From positions 2,418,001 to 2,482,000 of the forward strand of contig CP138932.1 in the NCBI GenBank assembly GCA_047125605.1: DNA of 64,000 nucleotides, given 5' to 3'. The notes under the pieces were generated by a model. That model did no database searches, was not told where the DNA came from, and saw only the letters and a list, made by a program, of their open reading frames with translations. The position numbers and the translations under genes are program-made. The DNA comes from JAKVBK01 sp022447275. GTDB taxonomy: Bacteria; Pseudomonadota; Alphaproteobacteria; Rhodobacterales; Rhodobacteraceae. Shown here piece by piece: positions 1 to 8,228 of the stretch. Positions within the stretch are counted from its first letter, which is position 1. Each line of letters opens with the position of its first letter.

Positions 1-777
1 CGGACCCCGGTGGAATTGCCCATGGTGCTGATCGAAGGCCGCTACGAATTGGATTTTGAAGCCGCCGCACAGGCTCTGACCCCGGATACCCGCATCCTGC
101 TGTTCTGTTCGCCGCAAAACCCCTCTGGCCGGATCTGGAGCCGGGAGGAATTGCGCCGCGTGGCCGCTTTTGCGGAAGAGCACAATCTGATCCTTGTATC
201 GGATGAGGTGCATTGTGATCTGCAATATGACGGCACGCCCCATATCCCGATGGACATCGCAGCCCCGGAATTCCGGCACCGCACGATCACTCTTTTTGCG
301 GCCTCCAAAACCTTCAACCTTGCAGGGATGCGCGTCGGTCAGATGATCATCCCGGATGCCGATTTGCGGGCGCGCGTCGTGCAGCGGCTGACAGCGCTGA
401 ACTACGACCCCACAGTCATTGGCATCACGGCTACGGCAGCGGCCTACACCCCGCAGGGCAATGAGTGGCTGGCCGCGCAGATGGCGCACCTGACCCGCAT
501 GCGCGACATTTTTGATACGGCTGTTAATGCGATCCCAGGCGTCAAATCCATGCGCCTGCAATCCACCTTCCTGCCTTGGGTGGATTTCTCAGGCACCGGT
601 ATGGAGTCCGCTGAAGTTCTGCGCAGGGTGCACGGTGACGCCAAGCTGGGCACCGCGCCGGGTGACTGGTTTGGCACGGGCGGAGAGAGCTTTCACCGTT
701 TTAATATCGCCATGCCGACCGCCCATGTGGAGGCGATGGGCACCCGGCTTGCGGCGGCGTTCTCTGATCTGCAGTAA
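1..777 (+). CDS. PatB/MalY-type PLP-dependent C-S lyase / aminotransferase (5' truncated)
   Basis: The reading frame is open from base 1, so the true start lies upstream; 258 residues are visible. It belongs to the fold-type I PLP family of PatB/MalY (cystathionine beta-lyase-like), which cleaves the C-S bond of cystathionine or cysteine conjugates in the cytoplasm. The PLP-lysine region reads SKTFNLAGMRVG, and upstream are the family motifs CSPQNPSGRIW and VSDEVHCDL, the latter with the Asp that contacts the pyridine nitrogen. The C-terminus (GGESFHRFNIAMPT) carries the substrate carboxylate-binding Arg. About 130 N-terminal residues are missing compared with a typical 390-residue member. 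Substrate cannot be fixed from sequence. It ends 48 bp before a convergent thioesterase gene. Confidence 0.85.
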   Translation, partial: RTPVELPMVLIEGRYELDFEAAAQALTPDTRILLFCSPQNPSGRIWSREELRRVAAFAEEHNLILVSDEVHCDLQYDGTPHIPMDIAAPEFRHRTITLFAASKTFNLAGMRVGQMIIPDADLRARVVQRLTALNYDPTVIGITATAAAYTPQGNEWLAAQMAHLTRMRDIFDTAVNAIPGVKSMRLQSTFLPWVDFSGTGMESAEVLRRVHGDAKLGTAPGDWFGTGGESFHRFNIAMPTAHVEAMGTRLAAAFSDLQ

Positions 778-825
778 ACGCCGCAGGCGCGCTCAGCCCC
801 CCTGCCAAACCGTCGATCAGTGGCG

Positions 826-1374
826 TTACGTGGCAGTGGGGCCGGGCCCCTCTGGCGGCCAAGGTCGGTCATCCTCGGCGGCCAGCCAAGTTTGCACCCA
901 GCCGGGCAAGTCAGGCGTTTGCACATCCGGGTCATAGGCCGCGGCGACCTTCGCAGTCGGCACGATCCCGTTGGCATCCGTGACAGCGAGACGGAAGATC
1001 GCCTGCCCACAGCACGTCTCGCCGCGCCACATGGATTGATCGACATAAACGAAACGCTGATCCCAACCGATGCAGCGTGACCGCATCTGAAAACGGGCAA
1101 ACGGGCGAATGCGGCGACGGTAGCGCACCATGGAGCCAGCCACTGTCAGGCCCCATTTATGTTCGCGCAAAAGATCCACCAGACCGATCCGCTGCGCCAA
1201 GGGCAAACGCCCAAGATCGTAAAGCGTCAGCGTGCGCCCGTTGTTCAGCTCCATCCAGAAATCAATGTCCCAGGGCATGCAGATATGCTGCGAGTGATGC
1301 GTGCCCAGCAGGGGCAGCCGTGCCTGCCTGCGCGACTTGGCCATATGCCAGATCATCCGGATGAAAGGGTACAT
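826..1374 (-). CDS. Hotdog-fold acyl-CoA thioesterase-like protein
   Basis: A 182-residue protein with the single hotdog domain of the 4HBT/THEM6-like group. The motif DIDFWMELNNGRTLTLYD (about residues 37-54) matches the family pattern in which an aromatic-rich strand is followed by a NNGR segment and an Asp. Members hydrolyse acyl-CoA thioesters, but the substrate of this subgroup is generally unknown. The start at 1374 gives MYPFIRM, a common N-terminus in alphaproteobacterial members. It converges with the PLP lyase gene and is divergent from yggT. No signal peptide or membrane segment is seen, so it is probably cytoplasmic. Confidence 0.75.
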   Translation of the reverse strand: MYPFIRMIWHMAKSRRQARLPLLGTHHSQHICMPWDIDFWMELNNGRTLTLYDLGRLPLAQRIGLVDLLREHKWGLTVAGSMVRYRRRIRPFARFQMRSRCIGWDQRFVYVDQSMWRGETCCGQAIFRLAVTDANGIVPTAKVAAAYDPDVQTPDLPGWVQTWLAAEDDRPWPPEGPGPTAT

Positions 1375-1429
1375 CTCAAAGCTCCGATTAAACGAAGCCT
1401 CTGATCACAGCATGGTTGGGACGGGTCAA

Positions 1430-1466
1430 GCGAAACCCCGGGTCAGCCTTGCCTGACCCGGGCTGT
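1430..1466. repeat. Perfect 10-bp hairpin in the yggT/thioesterase intergenic region
   Basis: Bases 1437-1446 (cccgggtcag) pair perfectly with 1453-1462 (ctgacccggg) around a six-base loop. On the minus strand the stem is followed by only three T, so it is a weak terminator candidate. It lies between two divergent genes, where a terminator is not expected. It could be a structured leader of yggT or a protein-binding dyad; function is unknown. Confidence 0.5.
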
Positions 1467-1548
1467 GTACAGTTGCTGCTTCTTGCACTTGCGCTGCGCC
1501 GCCTCCGCGCCTACCTGTTGGGCTGAAACCACAAGGAGACCCGCGATC

Positions 1549-1833
1549 ATGACCATGCTCTACCAGCTTCTGGACCTCGTCCTGGGCGTCGTATTCTTTA
1601 TCATGATCGTGCACATCATCATGTCGTGGCTTCTGAATTTTGGAGTGCTGAACTACAACCAGCCCACCGTGAACGGCATCTGGACAGGCCTGAACCGGCT
1701 GCTGGAGCCGATCTACCAACCCATTCGCGCCATTCTGCCCGACACGCGTCCCCTTGATCTGGCCCCGCTTGTGGCATTTGTCATAATCATTGCCCTGCGC
1801 GACATCATTTTGCCGAGTATCCTGCTGAGCTGA
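1549..1833 (+). CDS. YggT family membrane protein
   Basis: A 94-residue protein with two hydrophobic segments, about residues 4-26 and 68-92, flanking a short loop (TGLNRLLEPIYQPIRAILP) that is the hallmark of the YggT family. Members are small inner-membrane proteins, often near cell-division or pyrroline reductase genes, linked to osmotic or potassium stress in some bacteria and encoded in chloroplasts as YlmG. The start at 1549 is preceded by AAGGAG at 1532-1537. An in-frame upstream ATG at 1465 would add 28 residues unlike the family and is rejected. It lies 64 bp upstream of recQ on the same strand. Confidence 0.85.
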   Translation: MTMLYQLLDLVLGVVFFIMIVHIIMSWLLNFGVLNYNQPTVNGIWTGLNRLLEPIYQPIRAILPDTRPLDLAPLVAFVIIIALRDIILPSILLS

Positions 1834-1897
1834 TCTTGCCCCCCGATTCGCGCTGTGAGACAGTGGACCTAACCCGCCTCAGCCCTTCGTAGCGCCC

Positions 1898-3949
1898 ATG
1901 TCTCAGCCGGCAGACCTTCTGTCCAACGTCTTTGGATTCGACGCGTTCCGTCCGGGACAGGAAGAGATCGTGCAAGCGGTCACTGCGGGCCAAGACACGT
2001 TGGCCATCATGCCGACAGGGGGCGGAAAATCCCTGTGCTTCCAATTACCTGCCCTGTGCCGGGACGGCGTCACGGTTGTCATATCTCCGTTGATTGCCCT
2101 GATGCGTGACCAAGTGCGGGGCCTGCGCGAGGCCGGGGTTGCCGCCGGTGCGCTAACCTCCGGGAACACCGAGGAGGAAACCGAAGAGGTGTTCCAGGCG
2201 CTGGATGCGGGGGCTTTGAAGCTGCTCTACATGGCGCCTGAACGTCTGGCGGGCGCGGGCACCCAGAACATGCTGCGCCGCATTGGCGTATCACTGATCG
2301 CTGTGGACGAGGCCCATTGCGTCAGCCAGTGGGGGCATGATTTCCGCCCGGACTACCTCCATATCGGGCGCTTGCGCGAGATGCTGGATGTCCCCGTGGC
2401 GGCCTTCACCGCCACTGCAGACGCCGAAACCCGCGAAGAAATCTGCGCGCGGCTCTTTCCGGGGGCGGCGCCGCGCATCTTCCTGCGCGGGTTCGACAGA
2501 CCCAACCTGCATCTGGCTTTTGCCCCGAAAAACCAACCGCGCCGCCAGATCCTGAGCTTTGCCGCCCAGCGCAAGGGCCGCTCGGGGATTGTCTATTGCG
2601 GCACCCGCAACAAAACCGAAAGCCTCGCCGCCGCCCTAGCCGCAGAGGGGCACCCGGCCGTGGCCTATCACGGCGGAATGGAAGCCGAGGCGCGGCGCGG
2701 GGTAGAAAGCCGGTTCGCACGCGATGACGGCCTGATCGTTGTAGCGACCGTGGCGTTCGGCATGGGCGTGGACAAGCCCGATATCCGCTGGGTGGCGCAT
2801 GCAGATCTGCCCAAGTCGATCGAGGCCTATTACCAGGAGATCGGGCGGGCAGGCCGCGATGGCGCAGCCGCCGAAACTCTGACGCTGTTTGGCCCAGATG
2901 ACATTCGCCTGCGCCGCAGCCAGATCGATGAAGGGCTGGCCCCGCCCGAGCGCAAGGGCGCCGATCATGGGCGCCTGAACGCCCTGTTGGGCCTGGCCGA
3001 GGCCCTCGACTGTCGGCGCCGGGCCCTGCTGGCCTATTTCGGCGAAACCCTGTCAGAGCCGTGCGGCAATTGCGATCTTTGCGACACGCCCGCCGAAACC
3101 TTTGACGGCACCACACCGGTGCGCATGGCACTGTCTGCCATCCTGCGCACGGGTGAGTATTACGGCGCCGGACATCTGACGGACATCCTGCTTGGGGCCG
3201 ACACGGACAAGATCCGCCAAAGAGGCCACGACGCGCTGCCCACTTACGGGGTGGGCAAGCAATGGAGCCGCCCGCAATGGGCCGCCATTTTCCGCCAGAT
3301 GGCCGGGCATGATCTGATCCGCCCTGATCCAGAACGCCACGGAGCCTTCCGCATGACCCACGCTGCCCGCCCCATATTGCGGGGCGAGCAGAGCATCACT
3401 TTGCGCGCAGACACGGTTGCCAAGGAACGCAACCGCCCCGCAGTAAAGATGCTGGTGAGCGAAGAAGACGCGCCGCTGCTGTCTGCCCTGAAAGCCAAGC
3501 GCCGGGCCTTGGCCGAGGCTGCGGGCCTGCCCGCCTACATGGTGTTCAATGACCGGACACTGATCGAAATGGCGCAAAACCGGCCCTCTACGCTGGATCA
3601 AATGGCACAGGTCAACGGGGTGGGGGCTGCCAAGCTGGAACGCTATGGCGCGGCCTTCATGGAGGTGATCACAGGCGCCGCGCCCGCCCCTGTGCACCCC
3701 ACGCGCCGAGCGCTGGCAGGGCGCGATGCCGGTGCCCTCTACGACCAGTTGGAAGACGCTGTCCGGGAACTGGCGCGCGGCGATTGCGGCACCCTGAAGC
3801 CGATGGATTGCAAACGCTCCTCCCTGCGCCAGATCGCGGAACGCCGCCCGGCCAGCCTGCCGGAACTGGCCCGAATCCCCGGCATGGACGACCGCCGCAC
3901 AGAACGTTTTGGCGCGCGCTTCCTCGATATCCTCGCGCAGGCCTCCTGA
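1898..3949 (+). CDS. recQ: ATP-dependent DNA helicase RecQ
   Basis: A 683-residue superfamily 2 3'-5' DNA helicase acting in recombination and fork repair. Motif I reads MPTGGGKSLCFQLP, motif II is VDEAHC followed by SQWGHDFRPDY, and motif VI contains YYQEIGRAGRDG. The RecQ-C-terminal zinc site is visible as CGNCDLC near residue 390. Two helix-rich HRDC-like blocks follow, about residues 516-592 and 610-680; the second is degenerate but keeps the LxxIAxxRPxSLxELxxIPG pattern. E. coli RecQ (about 610 residues) has one HRDC. The next gene, yaaA, starts 70 bp downstream on the same strand. Confidence 0.95.
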   Translation: MSQPADLLSNVFGFDAFRPGQEEIVQAVTAGQDTLAIMPTGGGKSLCFQLPALCRDGVTVVISPLIALMRDQVRGLREAGVAAGALTSGNTEEETEEVFQALDAGALKLLYMAPERLAGAGTQNMLRRIGVSLIAVDEAHCVSQWGHDFRPDYLHIGRLREMLDVPVAAFTATADAETREEICARLFPGAAPRIFLRGFDRPNLHLAFAPKNQPRRQILSFAAQRKGRSGIVYCGTRNKTESLAAALAAEGHPAVAYHGGMEAEARRGVESRFARDDGLIVVATVAFGMGVDKPDIRWVAHADLPKSIEAYYQEIGRAGRDGAAAETLTLFGPDDIRLRRSQIDEGLAPPERKGADHGRLNALLGLAEALDCRRRALLAYFGETLSEPCGNCDLCDTPAETFDGTTPVRMALSAILRTGEYYGAGHLTDILLGADTDKIRQRGHDALPTYGVGKQWSRPQWAAIFRQMAGHDLIRPDPERHGAFRMTHAARPILRGEQSITLRADTVAKERNRPAVKMLVSEEDAPLLSALKAKRRALAEAAGLPAYMVFNDRTLIEMAQNRPSTLDQMAQVNGVGAAKLERYGAAFMEVITGAAPAPVHPTRRALAGRDAGALYDQLEDAVRELARGDCGTLKPMDCKRSSLRQIAERRPASLPELARIPGMDDRRTERFGARFLDILAQAS

Positions 3950-4019
3950 TCGTGCTTGCACCCCGAACCCTGCGCCATATCTTATCGCAAGTGCGCGCAC
4001 GAAAACCGGAGGGACAGCG

Positions 4020-4805
4020 ATGCTCAGCGTAATTTCACCCGCGAAACGGCTGGATTGGGCAGACGTCCCGGGCATCGATGTGACGGACCCGCTGTGGCCA
4101 GAGGATGCCGCACGCCTGTCGCGCACGGCCGGCCGGCTTTCGCGCCAGGCATTGCAGGATCTGATGCATATCTCAGACGATCTGGCAAAGCTGAACCAGC
4201 AACGTTTTCGCGATTTTGCCGAAGTGCCTGACGCAGGCGATACCCGCCCCGCCGCATGGGCCTTCGCCGGAGACACCTACCAAGGGCTCGAAATGGCCAC
4301 CATGGATGAGGATGCCCGGCGCTGGGCGGATGGGCATCTGCGGATTTTGTCCGGGCTCTATGGGGTGCTGTCGCCCCGCGATGGCATCCAGCCCTACCGC
4401 CTGGAAATGGGATCACGGCTCAAGACGCGCCGGGGGGGCAACCTCTATTCCTATTGGCGCGACAGCATCGCCAAGGCACTGAACACACAGGCTGAGGCCG
4501 TGGGCACCGACACGTTGGTAAACTGCGCCAGCCAGGAATATTTCGGAGCGGTCGACACCAAGGCCCTGAACCTGACCGTTGTCACGCCTGTGTTCATGGA
4601 AGAAAAACCGCAGGGGCCCAAGATCGTCAGCTTTTTTGCCAAGCGGGCGCGCGGTGCCATGGCGCGCTACCTTTCCGAGCATCAGATCACGGATCCCGAC
4701 GCCATCAGGGCGTTTGATACGGGCGGCTATGTCTGGAACGCCGAGCGGTCCACTCCGCAATCGCCCGTCTTCATCCGCCCGATGGAAGCCGAAAAGGCAG
4801 CTTAA
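4020..4805 (+). CDS. yaaA: YaaA peroxide stress resistance protein (DUF328/UPF0246)
   Basis: A 261-residue cytoplasmic protein of the YaaA/UPF0246 family. YaaA limits intracellular free iron during hydrogen peroxide stress and has a DNA-binding helix-hairpin-helix element. The N-terminus MLSVISPAKRLDW is family-typical, as are SGLYGVLSPRDGIQPYRLEMG (split around residue 120) and the C-terminal FFAKRARGAMARY. The start at 4020 is preceded by a GGAGG-containing site; an upstream in-frame ATG at 3909 overlaps recQ and is rejected. Its stop overlaps the stop of the convergent VOC gene by 4 bp. Confidence 0.92.
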   Translation: MLSVISPAKRLDWADVPGIDVTDPLWPEDAARLSRTAGRLSRQALQDLMHISDDLAKLNQQRFRDFAEVPDAGDTRPAAWAFAGDTYQGLEMATMDEDARRWADGHLRILSGLYGVLSPRDGIQPYRLEMGSRLKTRRGGNLYSYWRDSIAKALNTQAEAVGTDTLVNCASQEYFGAVDTKALNLTVVTPVFMEEKPQGPKIVSFFAKRARGAMARYLSEHQITDPDAIRAFDTGGYVWNAERSTPQSPVFIRPMEAEKAA

Positions 4806-5305
4806 GCGCCAGTTCGGGCGTTTTCGTCCAACATGGCGGGATCATAGGCGACAAGCTCCACCGTGTTCCCTTCGGGGTCTTTGGTGAAGACACCGCGCCA
4901 CCCAATCCAGCCGAAATGCTGCACTGAATAGTCGATCCCCTGCCGATCATACCAAGCCATTACAGCGTCCTGTTCCCTGAACGGCAGAGACAGGGCAATG
5001 TGATGCAGGCTGCTATGCAGACCTGTCACCGGGCTCTCTTTGTGCTGTCCGGATGCGTCCGCATGTTGCGCCAGATTTGCGGGAGCATCTTGCGCGAAAA
5101 GGGCCAGCACAGCCGTATGCCCGCCAAACCCTTCCCCAATCCGGAAGAAGACGATTGGATCCGCGTCTGTGCCCCGCAGCCGCTCCAGACCTAGGACAGT
5201 CTCATAAAAATCAGCCATCCGCGCCATATCAGCCACGCGGATGGCAATCTCTCCGAGGGCACGGGGCTTGAATCCCCGGCCCGGCATAGTGCTTTTCTTT
5301 GTCAT
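4802..5305 (-). CDS. VOC (glyoxalase/bleomycin-resistance) superfamily protein
   Basis: A 167-residue protein with a vicinal-oxygen-chelate fold. ALGEIAIRVADMARMADFYE is the first beta-alpha-beta unit and SSLHHIALSLPF with WRGVFTKDPEGNTVELVAYD is the second. The His in LHHIAL and the Glu in NTVEL are the usual metal-ligand positions. Family members include glyoxalases, dioxygenases and resistance proteins; the substrate is unknown. The start is uncertain: MTKKS at 5305 is used, MRQAP at 5323 has a slightly better purine-rich site, and the 5455 ATG would run into the histidine kinase gene. Confidence 0.8.
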   Translation of the reverse strand: MTKKSTMPGRGFKPRALGEIAIRVADMARMADFYETVLGLERLRGTDADPIVFFRIGEGFGGHTAVLALFAQDAPANLAQHADASGQHKESPVTGLHSSLHHIALSLPFREQDAVMAWYDRQGIDYSVQHFGWIGWRGVFTKDPEGNTVELVAYDPAMLDENARTGA

Positions 5306-5381
5306 TCTCGGTGCTTGCCGCATTCCTGTGGGAGGTGCAACTGCTGTTAGGGGCACCCCGTCTTGCACCCTGCCAAACGGT

Positions 5382-7961
5382 CTAAGCGGCAGAACTTGCT
5401 GAGCGGGGCTGCGGCGGGGCAAGCGCCTCAGACCGTGCCTTTTCCACCGCATCAAAGAGGTCTGGCCGATTGAGCGGTTTGGTCAGGTAGCGATCAAGGC
5501 CCGCAGAGAGGATCGCTTCGGCATCTCCGGCCATGGCATGGGCCGTCATCGCCACGATGGGAACATGGGCCGGGCAATCAGCCGGCTTATCCAGCCCCTC
5601 AGCCTCTCGCCAGCGGATCTGGCGCGTTGCCTGTTTTCCGTCGAGCAAGGGCATGGAAATATCCATGAACACGAGATGGGGGTGGAACGTTTCAAAACAT
5701 TCCACCGCGGCACGCCCGTTCTCAACAATCTGCAACTCGATATCGAGATCCTTCAACATCTTGCGGAACACCAACTGGTTTGTGCGATTGTCCTCTGCCG
5801 CCAAAACGCGCATGCGCGGCAGAGGCGCTGGTGCAGCCTTGGCAGTAGAAGGGATTTCTGCGGGCTTTGGCGATGGCTGCCTTTGGCCGCCGGAACGCAA
5901 GCTCTGAAATGTGCCCCCTTGGGGCTGATTTGGATGCAGATCCGCCTCGATGAGGTGATCATCAACCACCGCGGGGCCTGCATCACGAGAGCCAGCCGCT
6001 GCCGCAGCTTGCTCGGATTGCTCCGAGCTCTCAGCCATGGTGCGCGCTCTGCCCCGCGAAGACAGGAAGGCAGGCGCGTCTGCCACGTCTGTTGCTTCCT
6101 GTGCTGACGCACTGGTATGCGGTTCGACACCCGCCACCACTTGCGCTTCGTCTTGAATGGCGTCCGGCGATGCGGCCTCAAGCAGGGCACTGCCGGCAGT
6201 ATCCGTCGTGTCGTTTGAAATACGCACCAATGCATCGATCAGCGCATCACGGCGTGTGGGCCGGTTCAGGAAACCAGCAAACAGGTGCGCAGTCTGTGCA
6301 CGGGCTGCCGCTTCCGGCGCCGCACACAGCAGCAAGGCGGGCACGCAGGTGCCCGTCTCGCGCAGGGTTTGTACCAGCGTTGGCCCATCCGTGTCTTGCA
6401 GGCGCTCATCAACGATCACCAGATCAGCATCAGATGGTGTGCCACCTTCCCGGATCACATCCGAACCAGACCGGCACAACGTGACCTGAAATTGCAACTG
6501 CTCCAACTGGCGCTGCAGAATATCCGCCTCGAGCCGGCCGGAATGCACCAGCAGGACATGCGACAAGGATTGGGCGATAGCTTCAGGCATACCCGCGGCA
6601 GCCCCATCAAGCGGGAGCGACAGCCGGAACCCGAAATTCGAGCCGCGCCCCTCTTCGGATTGCACCCAGATCTCGCCCCCCATCAGCCGGACCAGTTCGC
6701 GGGTGATCGACAGGCCAAGCCCTGTCCCGTCGAAGGCGCGATTGCGTTGATTCTCGACCTGCGTGAACTCGCTGAACACCGCTTCCAGCTTTTCTTCGGG
6801 AATGCCAATGCCCGTATCTTCTACTGCCATGTGCAATTGCACGGTGTTCGACGCCTCATCCTGCACACCGACAATGCGGATCAGGACATGGCCTTCCTGC
6901 GTGAACTTGATCGCATTCCCGATCAGGTTGGTCAGCACCTGTCGGATCCGTCCGGGATCCCCAACAAGGCGCGTGGGCAGGAACAGATCGTAGTCAAACG
7001 CCAGTTCCAGATCCTTGTCACGCGCGGTGGGCTGCATGAGCGTGAGCACTTCATGGATCAAGCGCTCAAGATCGAAGGGTTCGGCCACCAAGCTCATCTT
7101 GGCGGATTCAAGCTTTGAGAAATCGAGCACATCATTGATGATATTGAGCAAGGCCTGGCCCGAGCTGCGGATCGTATCCACATAGAGCCGCTCTTCGGAG
7201 CCGATATCGCTTTCGGCCAGAAGATCTGCCATGCCAACAACACCGTTCATAGGCGTCCGCAACTCGTGGCTCATATTGGCAAGGAAGGCCGCCTTGGCGC
7301 GTGCGGCGGTCTCGGCGCGATTGCGGGCAGCTTCCAGCTCTTCTTCGCGCTCAATCCGGTCAGTGATGTCAACCATAAGGGAAATTCGATCCCCATTGGC
7401 GACGCGGCGATCACTGATCTGGTAGTGCCGGCCATTCCATAGGCTGAGCGTAATGTCCGGGATGATCTCGCCATCCCACCGGTCCAGCATTCTGCCAATC
7501 CATTCGGCCGGGGACATGCCGCCGATATCAAAAATGCCTTCCTCAGCCCCAAGCGTCAGGATCTTTGTGTAGCTGGTGCCGGGGGCAATGTCGGACAGCT
7601 CATCGAACAGGGCAAACCAGGCGCGGTTTCCCATGACCAGCGCGTCTGACGCATCAAACAGCGCGATCCCATCGGTGACAGCTTCAATGGCATTGCCAAA
7701 CCTGTCCTGCGCGGCGGTGATCAGGGTTTCGGCCTTTCTCAGGTTTTCCTGCGCAAGATCGGACGCATGGCGAAACTCTTCCGCCTCGCCCCGCACGGCC
7801 CTCAGGTCCACCTCCTGCTCGGCCACCTTGACGGAAAGCGCCTTGGCCTGCACCGCCAGCTTCCTGTTGGCATCAAAGAGTTCACGGCTTTTGAGCGCCA
7901 GCATCCTTTCCGCAGCCAAACGGGCCCTGCGTTCAGAGGCAAGCTTGTCCATCAGGCTCAT
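5382..7961 (-). CDS. Hybrid sensor histidine kinase with degenerate and intact receiver domains
   Basis: An 859-residue protein without membrane segments. Residues 1-85 form an Arg/Lys/Glu-rich coiled coil. A PAS domain (about 86-200) starts AIEAVTDGIALFD. HisKA carries the phospho-accepting His232 in SHELRTPMNGVVGMADLL. The HATPase has an N box (NLIGNAIKFTQ), a G1 box (VEDTGIGIP) and GTGLGLSI. The first receiver (about 490-600) keeps an Asp (VIVDERL) but lacks the N-terminal acidic pair and has Asn-Arg where the conserved Lys is expected. After a low-complexity linker, the second receiver (about 720-845) is intact: AEDN, FMDISMP, MTAH, LTKPL. No cognate regulator is adjacent. It probably feeds a phosphorelay; the signal is unknown. 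Confidence 0.93.
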   Translation of the reverse strand: MSLMDKLASERRARLAAERMLALKSRELFDANRKLAVQAKALSVKVAEQEVDLRAVRGEAEEFRHASDLAQENLRKAETLITAAQDRFGNAIEAVTDGIALFDASDALVMGNRAWFALFDELSDIAPGTSYTKILTLGAEEGIFDIGGMSPAEWIGRMLDRWDGEIIPDITLSLWNGRHYQISDRRVANGDRISLMVDITDRIEREEELEAARNRAETAARAKAAFLANMSHELRTPMNGVVGMADLLAESDIGSEERLYVDTIRSSGQALLNIINDVLDFSKLESAKMSLVAEPFDLERLIHEVLTLMQPTARDKDLELAFDYDLFLPTRLVGDPGRIRQVLTNLIGNAIKFTQEGHVLIRIVGVQDEASNTVQLHMAVEDTGIGIPEEKLEAVFSEFTQVENQRNRAFDGTGLGLSITRELVRLMGGEIWVQSEEGRGSNFGFRLSLPLDGAAAGMPEAIAQSLSHVLLVHSGRLEADILQRQLEQLQFQVTLCRSGSDVIREGGTPSDADLVIVDERLQDTDGPTLVQTLRETGTCVPALLLCAAPEAAARAQTAHLFAGFLNRPTRRDALIDALVRISNDTTDTAGSALLEAASPDAIQDEAQVVAGVEPHTSASAQEATDVADAPAFLSSRGRARTMAESSEQSEQAAAAAGSRDAGPAVVDDHLIEADLHPNQPQGGTFQSLRSGGQRQPSPKPAEIPSTAKAAPAPLPRMRVLAAEDNRTNQLVFRKMLKDLDIELQIVENGRAAVECFETFHPHLVFMDISMPLLDGKQATRQIRWREAEGLDKPADCPAHVPIVAMTAHAMAGDAEAILSAGLDRYLTKPLNRPDLFDAVEKARSEALAPPQPRSASSAA

Positions 7962-8159
7962 CGATCAGGATATCCCAAACTTTCAGATGCTCTTGGCACG
8001 GCGATCAGGCACTCTCATGTCTCACTGGGCGGCCCCTTCTGACGCCCATACGCCCGATAAGCTGCCGCCTCGACGTGAAGACCCGGTTAACAAACATGAC
8101 CGAATTTTAAGTGTCCGCACCTCAGACGCGTGCCGCTTCTTTTCAATGTGCAGCCCAAA

Positions 8160-8192
8160 CGCAAAAGGGCCCCGCAAAGATGCGGAGCCCCG
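8160..8192 (-). terminator. Rho-independent terminator of the thiolase gene
   Basis: Bases 8167-8175 (gggccccgc) pair with 8182-8190 (gcggagccc) with one mismatch around a six-base loop. In the minus-strand reading the stem is followed by four T (aaaa at 8163-8166). It lies 37 bp past the thiolase stop codon. Confidence 0.8.
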
Positions 8193-8228
8193 TTGGCTTT
8201 TTTCTGGAAGGGAACGTCTGAAGCGGGA

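Noticed and set aside
3053..4276. 407-codon minus-strand frame opposite recQ and yaaA
   Set aside because: It lies antisense to two well-identified genes and has low-complexity, Arg/Gly/Ala-rich translation.
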